NCBI GenBank assembly: GCA_903824665.1
Contig: CAIJXT010000010.1
Span: 62,001-126,000, forward strand
From: an uncultured Bacteroidota bacterium
GTDB lineage: Bacteria > Bacteroidota > Bacteroidia > Chitinophagales > Chitinophagaceae
Direction: 5' to 3'
Length of the DNA stretch: 64,000 bases
Shown here: positions 9,344-18,612 of the stretch, one piece after another
Layout: each line of letters begins with the position of its first letter
Numbering within the stretch: position 1 is the first letter of the stretch
The notes under the pieces: model-generated
Databases searched by the model: none
Told to the model about the DNA's origin: nothing
Seen by the model: the letters and a program-made list of their open reading frames with translations, nothing else
Translations under genes and position numbers: made by a program

Positions 9344-10918
9344 ATGAAAAAACATCTATTAACAACAGCATTTGCAGCCGGCATTATCTCCACGTCCCTC
9401 TATGCACAACCGGGTGCGCCAGATCCCACATTCAGCACCGATGGGATGGTCATAACCGCTGTGAGTCCGGCAGAAGATTATGGCAACTCGCTGGTAATAC
9501 AACCAGATGGTAAGATACTGGTGGGCGGCTTTGCCAAAATAGGTGCGGACAATCAATTTGCACTTTGCCGATACAACACTGATGGCAATCTGGACAATAC
9601 ATTTAGCACAGATGGTATGCTGACAACTCCGGCAGGTACTTTTGCCGGAGGCGCAGGTATGGCATTACAACCCGACGGCAAAATACTACTTGGCGGGTAT
9701 GGTAAACCGGGTGCAAACCTGGATTTTGTTGTTGTACGGTATAATTCAGATGGATCGATTGACAACACCTTCAGTGGGGACGGCATTGCTTCAGCAGCGG
9801 TAGGAGCCGGACTTGATGTAGGGTCATGTATGGCGCTTCAAACAGACGGCAAGATCATAGTAGCTGGAAAAACAAACAATGGAACAAACAATGACTTCGG
9901 TCTGGTACGGTTTAACGCTGATGGCACAATGGATGCAGGTTTCGGCACTGCAGGCGTTGTAACTACCGCTTTTCCGGGGGGCGCAGCGGAACCAAGGTGC
10001 ATGGCTATACAGAGTGATGGTAAAATAATAGTTGCAGGGCTATGCAACACCGCAGGCAGCCCGTACGCAATAGCCAGATATAATACAGATGGAACTCTGG
10101 ACAACACCTTCGACAGTGATGGGAAACTGTCGGGCTTCTATATGGCCGGTGGTTCTAGTGTAACCAATGCAATAGCAATACTTGCCGATGGGAAAATTCT
10201 GGTAGGTGGCGAGGGAAGATCTGCCGCATCAGGCTCTGACAGAGACTTCGCAATTGTGAAACTGAATACCGATGGCACTACAGATGCTTCCTTTGGTACA
10301 GCAGGTGTCGTTGTTACGAATTTTGATACAGAACATGACAATCTGAACGCACTGATTGTGCAGCCCGACGGGAAAATTGTGACCGGCGGATACGCCTACA
10401 CTGGCACTACCCTGCTCGAATTTGCACTTGTTCGGTATAATGCGGATGGATCAGTTGACGGAACATTTGGGGCGGGTGGTAAAGTTGTTACAGAAATGGG
10501 GCCGGGCGGCAACCAGATCATGGCTCTAGCTCTGCAGGCCGACGGAAAAATAGTAGCGGCAGGCAGTGTTAATGCCGGTGCTACAGCCGACTTCGCTTTG
10601 GCGCGGTACCTGGTTTCCGGATCGAGCAGCAATATTGGCTCTGCAAATACCGACGTGGCCCAGATGGTGGTTTACCCAAATCCTGCACAAAACACCATTA
10701 TGATCCAGTATGAAACTCAAACCCCGACAGGCATTTCTATTGACCTAGTTGCCGCCGATGGCAGAAAAATAGAGAGCGATCTTCAACATGAGAAACATGC
10801 TGCAGGGAACTATACAAGATCAATCAATATTTCGCAGGACGTACCCAACGGTGTTTACTTCATTGTTCTGACAACAGCAACAGGCACAACATCTGCGAAA
10901 ATCTCTTTGCAGAGATAA
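9344..10918 (+). CDS. Delta-60 repeat protein with T9SS C-terminal sorting domain
   Basis: The start was placed at ATG 9344 because it yields a clean signal peptide (MKKHLLTTAFAAGIISTSLYAQ) 38 bp after a promoter-like element. About seven repeats of 55-60 residues follow, each with a core like QPDGKILVGG and RYNTDGTLDNTF; this is the delta-60 (DUF5122) beta-propeller-type repeat. The last 80 residues form a type IX secretion sorting domain beginning VVYPNPAQN and ending in a beta-rich segment (SAKISLQR). The protein should be exported by Sec, then moved across the outer membrane by T9SS and anchored or released. Its biological role is unknown. Length 524 aa. Confidence 0.85.
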   Translation: MKKHLLTTAFAAGIISTSLYAQPGAPDPTFSTDGMVITAVSPAEDYGNSLVIQPDGKILVGGFAKIGADNQFALCRYNTDGNLDNTFSTDGMLTTPAGTFAGGAGMALQPDGKILLGGYGKPGANLDFVVVRYNSDGSIDNTFSGDGIASAAVGAGLDVGSCMALQTDGKIIVAGKTNNGTNNDFGLVRFNADGTMDAGFGTAGVVTTAFPGGAAEPRCMAIQSDGKIIVAGLCNTAGSPYAIARYNTDGTLDNTFDSDGKLSGFYMAGGSSVTNAIAILADGKILVGGEGRSAASGSDRDFAIVKLNTDGTTDASFGTAGVVVTNFDTEHDNLNALIVQPDGKIVTGGYAYTGTTLLEFALVRYNADGSVDGTFGAGGKVVTEMGPGGNQIMALALQADGKIVAAGSVNAGATADFALARYLVSGSSSNIGSANTDVAQMVVYPNPAQNTIMIQYETQTPTGISIDLVAADGRKIESDLQHEKHAAGNYTRSINISQDVPNGVYFIVLTTATGTTSAKISLQR

Positions 10919-10953
10919 TTGATGAATTTATGCCCAAAGCAGCATTGCAAAAG

Positions 10954-10989
10954 TGCGTATGCCACCCGGAAATGAGGGTGGCATACGCA
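10954..10989. terminator. Bidirectional terminator between convergent T9SS cargo genes
   Basis: A perfect 14-bp stem (10954-10967 with 10976-10989) with an 8-nt loop lies midway between the stops of the two converging genes. It is flanked by a T-rich tract on the + side and an A-rich one on the other, so it can serve both directions. Confidence 0.85.
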
Positions 10990-11012
10990 TTTAAAAATAT
11001 CTCCCAAAACGA

Positions 11013-12023
11013 CTACCTTAAAACCTGTATCTTCTTTTGCTCGCTGAAGTAAGGTGTAACGATTGAAAGCACATACATGCCCGGCGGCAAACCAGAAAGG
11101 TCATACCTTAGTTCTGTCTTTCCGGCTGGCAGATTTTCATTCACAACATTGCCTACTGCTCTGCCCAACATATCTGTTGTTGTAATTGTAGCGTCACAAG
11201 TGTGCATACTTTCTATTTGCAGGCTGGTATAATTATCTGCAGGATTCGGGTACACGGTCACATTGTTTGACGATGTTTTAGAGCCACCCACCAATGTTGG
11301 TGGCTGCGTGTAATATACTACATCCCACAGGCTGAGCGTACCAGTACCACTGGTATCATAATACATCATAAGCAATGGATTGTGAAAACCAGGCATATAC
11401 CAGCAATACTGCTCGGCCCGCCTGTGCTGTACATCTGCAGGTGTGGTGAAGGCAAAACTGTCGGTGCTGTACAATGTGTAGCGCACCCGCAACACATTGC
11501 TATATGAGCCGGAGGGCAAAATAAGTGTGCCCCAGGCATCGGCAAAAATACTATCAATGCCATAACTGTACGTCTGGAATGCCGGTTGTTGCATAGCAAA
11601 AGAGTCCAGGTGAAAGGAATTGAAAGTCATGGGGTAAGCAAGCCGGGTAAAAGGGTCGCTATAGTAAGCGCAGCCACCCGTGGCACCGTATCCGGTATAA
11701 ACAAACTTACTTGCATCTGTTTTAAAATAGTCAAAGTCTCCGTCATACTCAATGGCGATAGTACTGCCCGGGAACGTATCGCAAAAGGCAGTTCCAACAC
11801 ACGGCACAAATTTCGTGGTATCGTAATCTGTTGCAACAAGAGTGCTTAAATTCCAGGTAACGCCGGCACCTGAGGCACCCTTGGTGACACCCGATGTATT
11901 GCAGTATTTTCCAAAAAACCTGTCGCCCGGTACAGGATTGCTATTTGCGCCCGTGAGTGTTGGCTGGGCAAAAGCTACAGTGGCTATGGCAAGACAGGCT
12001 ACAAATGCTACAACTGATTTCAT
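11013..12023 (-). CDS. Secreted protein of unknown function with T9SS C-terminal sorting domain
   Basis: A 336-aa protein with a signal peptide (MKSVVAFVACLAIATVAFAQ) and a C-terminal T9SS sorting domain starting VYPNPADN and ending in a typical GMYVLSI...KKIQVLR strand pattern. The middle, about 230 residues, is rich in aromatic residues and has several cysteines (for example in VPCVGTAFCDTF and GGCAYYSDPF) that could form disulfides. I do not recognise it as an enzyme. It converges with the delta-60 repeat gene over a shared terminator. Confidence 0.8.
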   Translation of the reverse strand: MKSVVAFVACLAIATVAFAQPTLTGANSNPVPGDRFFGKYCNTSGVTKGASGAGVTWNLSTLVATDYDTTKFVPCVGTAFCDTFPGSTIAIEYDGDFDYFKTDASKFVYTGYGATGGCAYYSDPFTRLAYPMTFNSFHLDSFAMQQPAFQTYSYGIDSIFADAWGTLILPSGSYSNVLRVRYTLYSTDSFAFTTPADVQHRRAEQYCWYMPGFHNPLLMMYYDTSGTGTLSLWDVVYYTQPPTLVGGSKTSSNNVTVYPNPADNYTSLQIESMHTCDATITTTDMLGRAVGNVVNENLPAGKTELRYDLSGLPPGMYVLSIVTPYFSEQKKIQVLR

Positions 12024-12232
12024 ATCGCAATATTTATATGGTTAATAATCGATTAGATTGGGTTTGACATACAATCCAAAAATAAACATCATTCATATAT
12101 CAAGATCATCTGCCGGCAAACAAAAAAGTTAATAATATCACATAAAACAAATTTCGCCATGAAAAAATATCAAATTCCTGATTTCACAAACTTCTTTTCC
12201 CGATTGTGAAACCCTGCCACTTTGGGTGGTCA

Positions 12233-12240
12233 TACATTTG
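12233..12240 (+). promoter_or_regulatory. '-7' box before the DUF4856 gene
   Basis: TACATTTG matches TAnnTTTG and lies 25 bp before the ATG at 12266, the usual short leader in this phylum. No clear '-33' partner is seen at the usual distance. Confidence 0.45.
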
Positions 12241-12265
12241 CAACACAAAAAACAATCAACCTGTT

Positions 12266-13351
12266 ATGCATAAAAAAATAATCCTTTCCCTCGCCACTGC
12301 AACTATACTTTTTGGTGCATGCAAGAAAGAAATCGATGTTATCGGAGACCCTGCTATAAGGGCATATTCGGTACCTGCAACGTACTCGTTTGGCAATGCC
12401 AACTATACAAAATCGGCACAACTTGTGAAAATGGCCGTAGAACTGGACACCTATCTGAAAACTGCCAATGCAGGCAGCGCAATGGTTGCGCTAGATCAGT
12501 CGAAGATCAACAATATGTTCAACAACACCGGCAACCCCTTCACAGACGCGACCTTGAATGCATCGGGCATAAATATATACTCCGTTTCATCAGATGCCGC
12601 ATTGTACAAGGCATATGCCGACAGTGTGGTGATATATAACAATGGAAACAGTGCTACACAGGGCACAGGCGGATTTGTACCACGTGGCACCAATAAAATT
12701 ATTGTAGGTCCAACGGGGATAGAATACGGACAGGCTTATACCAAGGGTACCATGGGCGGACTCTGCTTTAACGAAGCAGTGAGGCTACTGACATTGGTAA
12801 AACTAATTCCGGCAAGCGATACTACTGCGGCACAAGCCGCCTGGGATGAAGCATTTGGCTACCTGTCGGTACCGGCAAACTACGATACCTCTGTTACCTA
12901 CGCAAGCACAGATGTAAACAGGCCTTTGCTGTGGGGCGGTTATCTGGCAGAGCGCGGCAAATCTATCCAAGCCGGAGGTGTAATTTTCAATGCGTTCCTT
13001 AAAGGGCGTGCAGCGATAGGCGGATATGACAAAACGGTGCGCAACCAGCAAGCCGATATCATTCTGGAAAAGTGGGAACAACTGGCTGCAGCGGCTGCAT
13101 TGGCCTATGTAACATCACCAACCGCATCATCGGCAGTTGGCAATCTGGGTACACAATTCCATGCGCTCTCTGAGGGACTAGGTTTTATAGCTGCATTCAA
13201 ATACCGCCCTGCAAACAGCAAACTTACCGCAGCCAACTACGAAAGTCTTAAAGCGATCCTAAACAAAGACTTTTATGTGTTGGTGAACCAGGCTGGCTTC
13301 ACAGACCTTGTAGCCGCTCAGAACATCCTTAAAAACAGCTATGGTCTTTAA
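12266..13351 (+). CDS. DUF4856 lipoprotein
   Basis: The ATG at 12266 gives a lipoprotein signal peptide with lipobox FGAC (Cys19). An upstream ATG at 12206 would start before the promoter-like box and spoil the signal. The 361-aa protein matches the DUF4856 pattern as I know it, with conserved segments NEAVRLLTLVKLIP, GKSIQAGGVIFNAFLKGRAAI and EKWEQLAAAAALAY. The family is typical of Bacteroidota and is usually encoded beside imelysin-family and HTTM proteins, exactly as here. The function is unknown; a periplasmic or surface role in iron handling is inferred from the neighbours. Confidence 0.85.
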   Translation: MHKKIILSLATATILFGACKKEIDVIGDPAIRAYSVPATYSFGNANYTKSAQLVKMAVELDTYLKTANAGSAMVALDQSKINNMFNNTGNPFTDATLNASGINIYSVSSDAALYKAYADSVVIYNNGNSATQGTGGFVPRGTNKIIVGPTGIEYGQAYTKGTMGGLCFNEAVRLLTLVKLIPASDTTAAQAAWDEAFGYLSVPANYDTSVTYASTDVNRPLLWGGYLAERGKSIQAGGVIFNAFLKGRAAIGGYDKTVRNQQADIILEKWEQLAAAAALAYVTSPTASSAVGNLGTQFHALSEGLGFIAAFKYRPANSKLTAANYESLKAILNKDFYVLVNQAGFTDLVAAQNILKNSYGL

Positions 13352-13380
13352 GCACAACACAGAATTGTAAATTTAAAGCT

Positions 13381-13407
13381 ATTCCGGCAGGAACGACCTG
13401 CCGGAAT
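13381..13407 (+). terminator. Hairpin terminator after the DUF4856 gene
   Basis: A perfect 11-bp stem (13381-13391 with 13397-13407) with a 5-nt loop AACGA, followed by a T/A-rich stretch. It lies 29 bp after the DUF4856 stop and before a new '-7' box, suggesting that the imelysin gene has its own promoter or is expressed by partial read-through. Confidence 0.65.
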
Positions 13408-13440
13408 TAGTTATTTAATAGTCGTTTAACTTGTATTTGC

Positions 13441-13448
13441 TAAATTTG
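13441..13448 (+). promoter_or_regulatory. '-7' box directly before the imelysin gene
   Basis: TAAATTTG fits TAnnTTTG. It ends 5 bp before the GTG at 13454 and 11 bp before the ATG at 13460, so a transcript from it would have almost no leader. Confidence 0.4.
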
Positions 13449-13453
13449 CGGCC

Positions 13454-14590
13454 GTGAAAATGAAAAAAGGTCTAATCCTGCTTGTAATCGCTTTTATTGG
13501 TATATCGGTGCCTCAAGCCTGCAAGAAACCGGCGTCTAACGACACCACCCCTACAGAGACCAATGGCTTTGATAAAAAGGCTATGCTGACACATTATGCA
13601 GATGACCTGATCATGCCGGCCTATGCAGCAATGCAACAAAAGATCATTGATCTGCAGACTGCCTCTGACGCTTTTATTGCTGCTCCATCGGCTGCCACAC
13701 AGGCTACTGTGAAAACAGCATTTACTGCAGCCTACCAGCAATACCAGCGTGTTGTGGCATTTCAGTTTGGACCGGCAGAAACAGCACTGCTCGATGTTTA
13801 TGTAAATTATTCGGGAGGCCTTGACTACAGTTTCACTACCGCGGGGCAGCTGACCGGGTTTTCGGTAGACACATTGGCGATAGAAAACAATATATCTACC
13901 GGTACCTACAATCTGACAACGGTAAACAGAAGTAATCTATACGCTCAGGGATTTCCTGCATTGGGCTATTTGTATTTTGCTCCCAACGCTACAGGCAAGT
14001 TTGCGACAAACGGACCAGCAAGAAATCAGTACATAAAAGATGTTGTAGCCAGAATCAAGTCTCTGGTAGATAAAGTGGCCAGCGACTGGACCGCCTACCG
14101 CACAGAATTTATTGCCAATACCCAAACGAGCAATGGCAGCCCGATAGGCAATATCGTAAATCAGTTGGCGTATCAATTGGATATGCTGAAAGGCCCGCGT
14201 CTGGGCTGGCCACTGGGCAAGCAGTCTAACGGGGTGGTTTTTGAAACAAAATGCGAGGGCTATTATGCGGGCAACTCTATAGCACTGGCAACTGAAAACC
14301 TGAAGGCATTGAAGAAGTTATACACTGGTGAAAACAGCAAAAACGGTATTGCCGATTATTTGATTGCGCTGAAAAAAGGAACACTTAATGATGAGGTGCT
14401 GGCACAATTTGATATTGCGCTGGCGAAACTTGTATTGATACCCGACCCTCTGTCGGCATCGCTTGTCAGCCAGCCGGCATTGGCCGATGCGGCTTACAAA
14501 GAGGTTCAAAAACTACTGACGCTGCTGAAAACAGATGTTGCATCGGCTACGGCTGTTCAGATTACTTTTACAGACAATGACGGAGATTAG
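13454..14590 (+). CDS. Imelysin (peptidase M75) family lipoprotein
   Basis: A 378-aa exported protein, probably a lipoprotein (Cys23 after VPQA, a weak lipobox). It has the two-part helical plan of imelysins (about 45-190 and 200-370), periplasmic proteins tied to iron uptake. The usual GxHxxE motif is replaced by GFPALG in the matching place, so the His and Glu thought to bind metal are absent; similar changes occur in Bacteroidota members. The start may be GTG 13454 or the in-frame ATG 13460. The HTTM gene overlaps its 3' end by 14 bp, which argues for translational coupling. It most likely works in the iron locus with the FecA-like receptor. Confidence 0.85.
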   Translation: MKMKKGLILLVIAFIGISVPQACKKPASNDTTPTETNGFDKKAMLTHYADDLIMPAYAAMQQKIIDLQTASDAFIAAPSAATQATVKTAFTAAYQQYQRVVAFQFGPAETALLDVYVNYSGGLDYSFTTAGQLTGFSVDTLAIENNISTGTYNLTTVNRSNLYAQGFPALGYLYFAPNATGKFATNGPARNQYIKDVVARIKSLVDKVASDWTAYRTEFIANTQTSNGSPIGNIVNQLAYQLDMLKGPRLGWPLGKQSNGVVFETKCEGYYAGNSIALATENLKALKKLYTGENSKNGIADYLIALKKGTLNDEVLAQFDIALAKLVLIPDPLSASLVSQPALADAAYKEVQKLLTLLKTDVASATAVQITFTDNDGD

Positions 14591-15968
14591 GAGCACAGCC
14601 CCTGCGGCCACCACCTTTTTTACCCGCTGGCTGCTGCCTTCCGCACCTGTATCGATCACACCACTCATTACCTTCCGTATTGTGTTTGGTCTGCTCATGC
14701 TAGCCAGTATCATTCGTTTCTGGTGGCGGGGCTGGATCACGAGTGTTTACGTTACGCCGAAATTTCATTTTACTTATTGGGGTTTCGAATGGATACACCC
14801 GGCAGGCGCCATGGGCATGCATCTGGTATTTGGGGTTATGGCACTTGCTGCACTGCTCATTACTATAGGGCTTGCGTATAGAGCAGCTATTGTTGTATTC
14901 TTTTTGGCGTTCACCTATGTAGAGCTATTAGATGTTGCTACCTACCTGAATCACTACTACTTCATCAGCCTGGTTTCTTTTCTGCTGATCTGGCTGCCTG
15001 CCAACAGGCATTACTCGGTAGATACACTACTGCGCCCTGAGCTTACCAGACTCACTGTACCGGCATGGACCATTGGTATACTCAGGTTTCAGATGGCTAT
15101 TGTCTATATTTTTGCCGGCATAGCCAAGCTGAATTATGACTGGCTGATAGACGCACTACCTATGCGGATATGGCTACCTGCCAAATCGCATCTGCCAATC
15201 GTTGGCAGCCTTATGTACGAGCCATGGGTTGCTTACCTTTTTTCGTGGTTTGGAGCTGTGTATGACCTTTTCATTGCATTTTTTCTGCAGAACCGGACAA
15301 CCAGACCCTTCGCGTATGTTTTTGTAATTATATTTCATACCGCCACTGCTATATTTTTTCCGGCAATAGGCGTGTTTCCTTATGTGATGATGGTGAGCAG
15401 CCTGATATTTTTCTCTGCCAATTTTCATGAAAAACTGTTGTCGCGGCTACCCTTTTACAAAAGCACAACGCTCAATACCTATGGCGGCGGCACGCCTTAC
15501 CGGTATCGGTATACCAGTTTGTTTGCTGCCTGCATTGGAATTTATGTAGCAATACAGGTACTGCTACCCTTCCGCTTTTTGCTGTATCCCGGCCACTTGT
15601 TCTGGCATGAAGAGGGATTTAGATTTTCGTGGCGGGTAATGCTGATGGAAAAATCGGGCAGCGCGTACTTTACTGTAAAAGACCCTGCCACCAAGCGCCG
15701 GATAGAGGTAAGCAATACCGAATTTCTGACCGTGCTACAGGAGAAAATGATGAGCACCCAGCCCGATATGATACTAAAGTATGCACACTTCCTGGCTACC
15801 CACTATAAAAAACAGGGACTTTCCCAACCGGAGGTATATGGCGAGGTATATGTAGCTTTGAACGGTGAACATTCGCGGCTGTTTATCGACTCTACCGTAA
15901 ACCTGGCTGCCCAACCGCTGAGTTGGAAGCACTATACCTGGGTACTACCCTACGACAAACAACATTAG
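14577..15968 (+). CDS. HTTM domain membrane protein (vitamin K-dependent gamma-carboxylase-like)
   Basis: The start was set at ATG 14577, inside the end of the imelysin gene; the frame is open further upstream but that part has no membrane-protein character. The 463-aa protein has several transmembrane helices and matches the HTTM region of gamma-carboxylases. The segment with H126 (YLNHYYF), followed by PANRHYSVD, parallels human GGCX around His160. The segment with K184 (FAGIAKLNYDW) parallels GGCX around Lys218, and FPYVMMVSS also matches; this comparison is from memory. Retaining both residues suggests an active enzyme, but its substrate in bacteria is unknown. The FecA-like gene starts 1 bp after its stop. 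Confidence 0.85.
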   Translation: MTEIRSTAPAATTFFTRWLLPSAPVSITPLITFRIVFGLLMLASIIRFWWRGWITSVYVTPKFHFTYWGFEWIHPAGAMGMHLVFGVMALAALLITIGLAYRAAIVVFFLAFTYVELLDVATYLNHYYFISLVSFLLIWLPANRHYSVDTLLRPELTRLTVPAWTIGILRFQMAIVYIFAGIAKLNYDWLIDALPMRIWLPAKSHLPIVGSLMYEPWVAYLFSWFGAVYDLFIAFFLQNRTTRPFAYVFVIIFHTATAIFFPAIGVFPYVMMVSSLIFFSANFHEKLLSRLPFYKSTTLNTYGGGTPYRYRYTSLFAACIGIYVAIQVLLPFRFLLYPGHLFWHEEGFRFSWRVMLMEKSGSAYFTVKDPATKRRIEVSNTEFLTVLQEKMMSTQPDMILKYAHFLATHYKKQGLSQPEVYGEVYVALNGEHSRLFIDSTVNLAAQPLSWKHYTWVLPYDKQH

Positions 15969-15969
15969 C

Positions 15970-18375
15970 ATGATGAGATTGCGGATACTGATATTGATCA
16001 TTTTTTGGGCACATTGCGCTGATGCACAGCAGTACTTTACTGTAAGCGGCACTGTGCGCGTGGGAAATGAACCAGCTGTGAATGCCGCGCTGCTGCTAAC
16101 CCCCGGCGCAGTAAAAACCACCACAGATGAGAACGGATTCTTCAGATATACCCGGGTAGCCGCCGGCAACTGCAGCATTGAGATCAATATGGCCGGCTCA
16201 CCTTTGGTAACGAAGAACTTCGTTGTAGCAGACAAAAACATAACACTGGATATCAACTTGCTGCAGCCAGCCGCCAAAGACCTGAAAAGTGTAACCGTGA
16301 CCGCACAGAAAAGTGAATCTGCCTCGGGCAGACTGCGCGACGTATCAGGCACTGCTATAAACGCAGGCAAAAAAACAGAAGTCATCTACCTGCGCAACAT
16401 CAACGCCAATCTGGCTACCAACAATACAAGGCAGATTTACGCCCGGATACCGGGACTGAATATTTGGGAATACGACCGAGGAGGACTACAACTTGGCATT
16501 GGCGGCAGAGGGCTGAGCCCCAACCGTTCATCTAACTTCAATGTACGGCAGAATGGGTATGATATCAGCGCCGATGCGCTGGGTTATCCCGAAAGTTACT
16601 ACAGCCCATCAGCAGAAGCTATAGACCGGATAGAGATTATAAGAGGTGCCGCCAGCCTGCAATATGGCCCGCAATTTGGCGGGTTGGTCAACTTCATAAT
16701 GAAGGAGGGACCTAAAGACAAGAAAATAGAATTCACCACACGGCAAACTACAGGATCCTGGGGATTGTTCAACTCGTTCAATAGTATAGGTGGTACGCTA
16801 GCGGCAGGCAAGCTCAACTACTATGCTTTCTACCAATACAAAACGGGCGATAGCTGGAGGCCCAACAACCACTACGATCAGCACAATGCCTATCTGCATA
16901 CAGCAATAAACATAACCAAACGGCTCAAGGCAACCGCTCAATACACATTCATGAACTACCTGGCGCAGCAGCCCGGCGGATTGACGGATGCACAGTTTGA
17001 GGCAGACCCAACGACATCGAACCGCGCCCGGAACTGGTTCCGGGTAGACTGGAATCTGGCCAGCCTGAATCTTGACTACACAATAGATGAATATACCCGT
17101 GTGAACTGGCGCAACTATACCCTGCAGGGTGGCCGTGAAGCTCTGGGTATACTTGACTACATCAACCGGCCTGACAATGGCGGCAACCGCGACTATCTGT
17201 CTGACAAATACCGCAACTACGGGTCAGAGTTGCGGTTCATTCACCAATACAAACTTACCGGAGACAAGCGAAGCACGATACTGCTGGGTGGCAGGTATTA
17301 CAATGGACTAACCGATCGCCGGCAGGGTGCCGCAAGTAGTGGCACGGGTGCCGATTTCACTTTTAATGGTCCGGAGCCAGACAAGTCGTCGTACCGTTTT
17401 CCGGGCGTCAACTTTGCCGCATTCGCTGAAAATGTTTTCCAGATCAACCATCACTGGAATGTAACCCCGGGCGTTCGCTTCGAGCATATCAACACCAGGG
17501 CGCGTGGCTACTACTATAAGCAGAACATCTTTATAGCCAACGACAAAATTGAAGAGGCGAAAACAAATCCGAGATCGTTTGTATTGCTGGGCATTGGGTC
17601 TGCATGGAAATTTGATGGCGGAACCGAGGTATATGCCAATATCTCTCAGAACTACCGCTCTATCAACTTCAACGACATACGTGTAGTGAACACGAACGCA
17701 CGGGTAGACCCAAACCTGAAAGACGAAACCGGATTCAATACCGACATGGGTTTCAGGGGCAACTTCGGCGGATGGCTGTACATGGATGTAAGTGTCTTTT
17801 ACCTGAAATATAACGACAGGATAGGTTCTGTTTTTGCGCGCGACTCCAATTTTATGACCTATCGCCTCCGCACCAATGTATCTGACAGCCGGAATATCGG
17901 CACTGAGATGCTGGTAGAGGGGGATATCATTAAAGCAATCACTGAAGGGCGATCTAAATACAAGCTGAGCCTTTACACCAATTTGTCGCTGATAGATGCG
18001 CGGTACGTGAATACAAGCAATACGGCAATAGCCGATAAGCTGGTAGAAAATGTCCCACCCACATTGTTCCGCACCGGACTTTCGTTTGGCACTCCACGCT
18101 TTAATGTTACGTGGCAATACTCGCACCAGTCGAAACAATACTCTGACGCGACCAATACTGAAACAACACCAACAGCCGTGGACGGTGCCATTCCGGCATT
18201 CAGTGTGATGGACCTGAGCCTTAGCTACAACTGGCGCAGGTATGCAGTGTTTACCGGCTTGAACAACCTTGCCGACCGCATGTACTTCACCCGCCGGGCA
18301 GATGGCTACCCGGGACCCGGCATCATACCCAGCGACCGCCGCAGCTACTATCTGACATTGAGTCTGAAAATTTAA
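15970..18375 (+). CDS. TonB-dependent outer membrane receptor, FecA-like
   Basis: An 801-aa receptor with a signal peptide (to about residue 19), an N-terminal carboxypeptidase-regulatory-like domain (about 22-105), a plug domain (about 130-250, with ARIPGLNIWE and IEIIRGAASLQYGP) and a 22-strand-type barrel ending in YLTLSLKI. The C-terminal FTGLNNLADRMYFTRRADGY segment is characteristic of FecA-type ferric citrate receptors. It is the last gene of the imelysin-HTTM-receptor set, so it probably imports ferric citrate or another ferric chelate. No sigma/anti-sigma pair lies nearby, consistent with the absence of a FecA-type signalling domain at the N-terminus. Confidence 0.88.
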   Translation: MMRLRILILIIFWAHCADAQQYFTVSGTVRVGNEPAVNAALLLTPGAVKTTTDENGFFRYTRVAAGNCSIEINMAGSPLVTKNFVVADKNITLDINLLQPAAKDLKSVTVTAQKSESASGRLRDVSGTAINAGKKTEVIYLRNINANLATNNTRQIYARIPGLNIWEYDRGGLQLGIGGRGLSPNRSSNFNVRQNGYDISADALGYPESYYSPSAEAIDRIEIIRGAASLQYGPQFGGLVNFIMKEGPKDKKIEFTTRQTTGSWGLFNSFNSIGGTLAAGKLNYYAFYQYKTGDSWRPNNHYDQHNAYLHTAINITKRLKATAQYTFMNYLAQQPGGLTDAQFEADPTTSNRARNWFRVDWNLASLNLDYTIDEYTRVNWRNYTLQGGREALGILDYINRPDNGGNRDYLSDKYRNYGSELRFIHQYKLTGDKRSTILLGGRYYNGLTDRRQGAASSGTGADFTFNGPEPDKSSYRFPGVNFAAFAENVFQINHHWNVTPGVRFEHINTRARGYYYKQNIFIANDKIEEAKTNPRSFVLLGIGSAWKFDGGTEVYANISQNYRSINFNDIRVVNTNARVDPNLKDETGFNTDMGFRGNFGGWLYMDVSVFYLKYNDRIGSVFARDSNFMTYRLRTNVSDSRNIGTEMLVEGDIIKAITEGRSKYKLSLYTNLSLIDARYVNTSNTAIADKLVENVPPTLFRTGLSFGTPRFNVTWQYSHQSKQYSDATNTETTPTAVDGAIPAFSVMDLSLSYNWRRYAVFTGLNNLADRMYFTRRADGYPGPGIIPSDRRSYYLTLSLKI

Positions 18376-18612
18376 GTGCAGTAGAAAGTAGAAAGTCTAT
18401 AGTAGAAAGTCTGAAGTAGAAAGTCTAAAGTCGTTAGTCTAAAGTAAATAGTAGAAAGCCTGAAGTAGAGCGCTGATTGGTGAAAGACACGGCCTTTGAA
18501 AATTAGATGTAATGAAATGTGGATGTAAACTATTCTTTCGTCTAACTACTTTGGACTAACACCTATCTAATAATGACTTTAGACTTTCTACCATCTACTT
18601 TCTACTTTTGAC
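18376..18612. repeat. AGTAGAAAGTC-type repeat tract with inverted counterpart
   Basis: The 237 bp between the receptor and the TatD-like gene begin with imperfect tandem units of AGTAGAAAGTCTGA type (18381-18467). They end with the reverse complement (18580-18609, TAGACTTTCTAC and ATCTACTTTCTAC). The arms can fold into a long stem over about 110 bp of unique sequence. No protein is encoded. The distal arm contains TACTTTTG right before the next gene. Confidence 0.7.
18603..18610 (+). promoter_or_regulatory. '-7'-like box inside the repeat before the TatD-like gene
   Basis: TACTTTTG fits TAnnTTTG but lies only 2 bp before ATG 18613. Either the message is leaderless, or translation starts at the in-frame GTG at 18628, or the match is accidental because it belongs to the repeat. 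Confidence 0.3.

Noticed and set aside
17308-18138. Minus-strand open frame opposite the FecA-like receptor
   Set aside because: Shadow of a strongly supported receptor gene; no family features.
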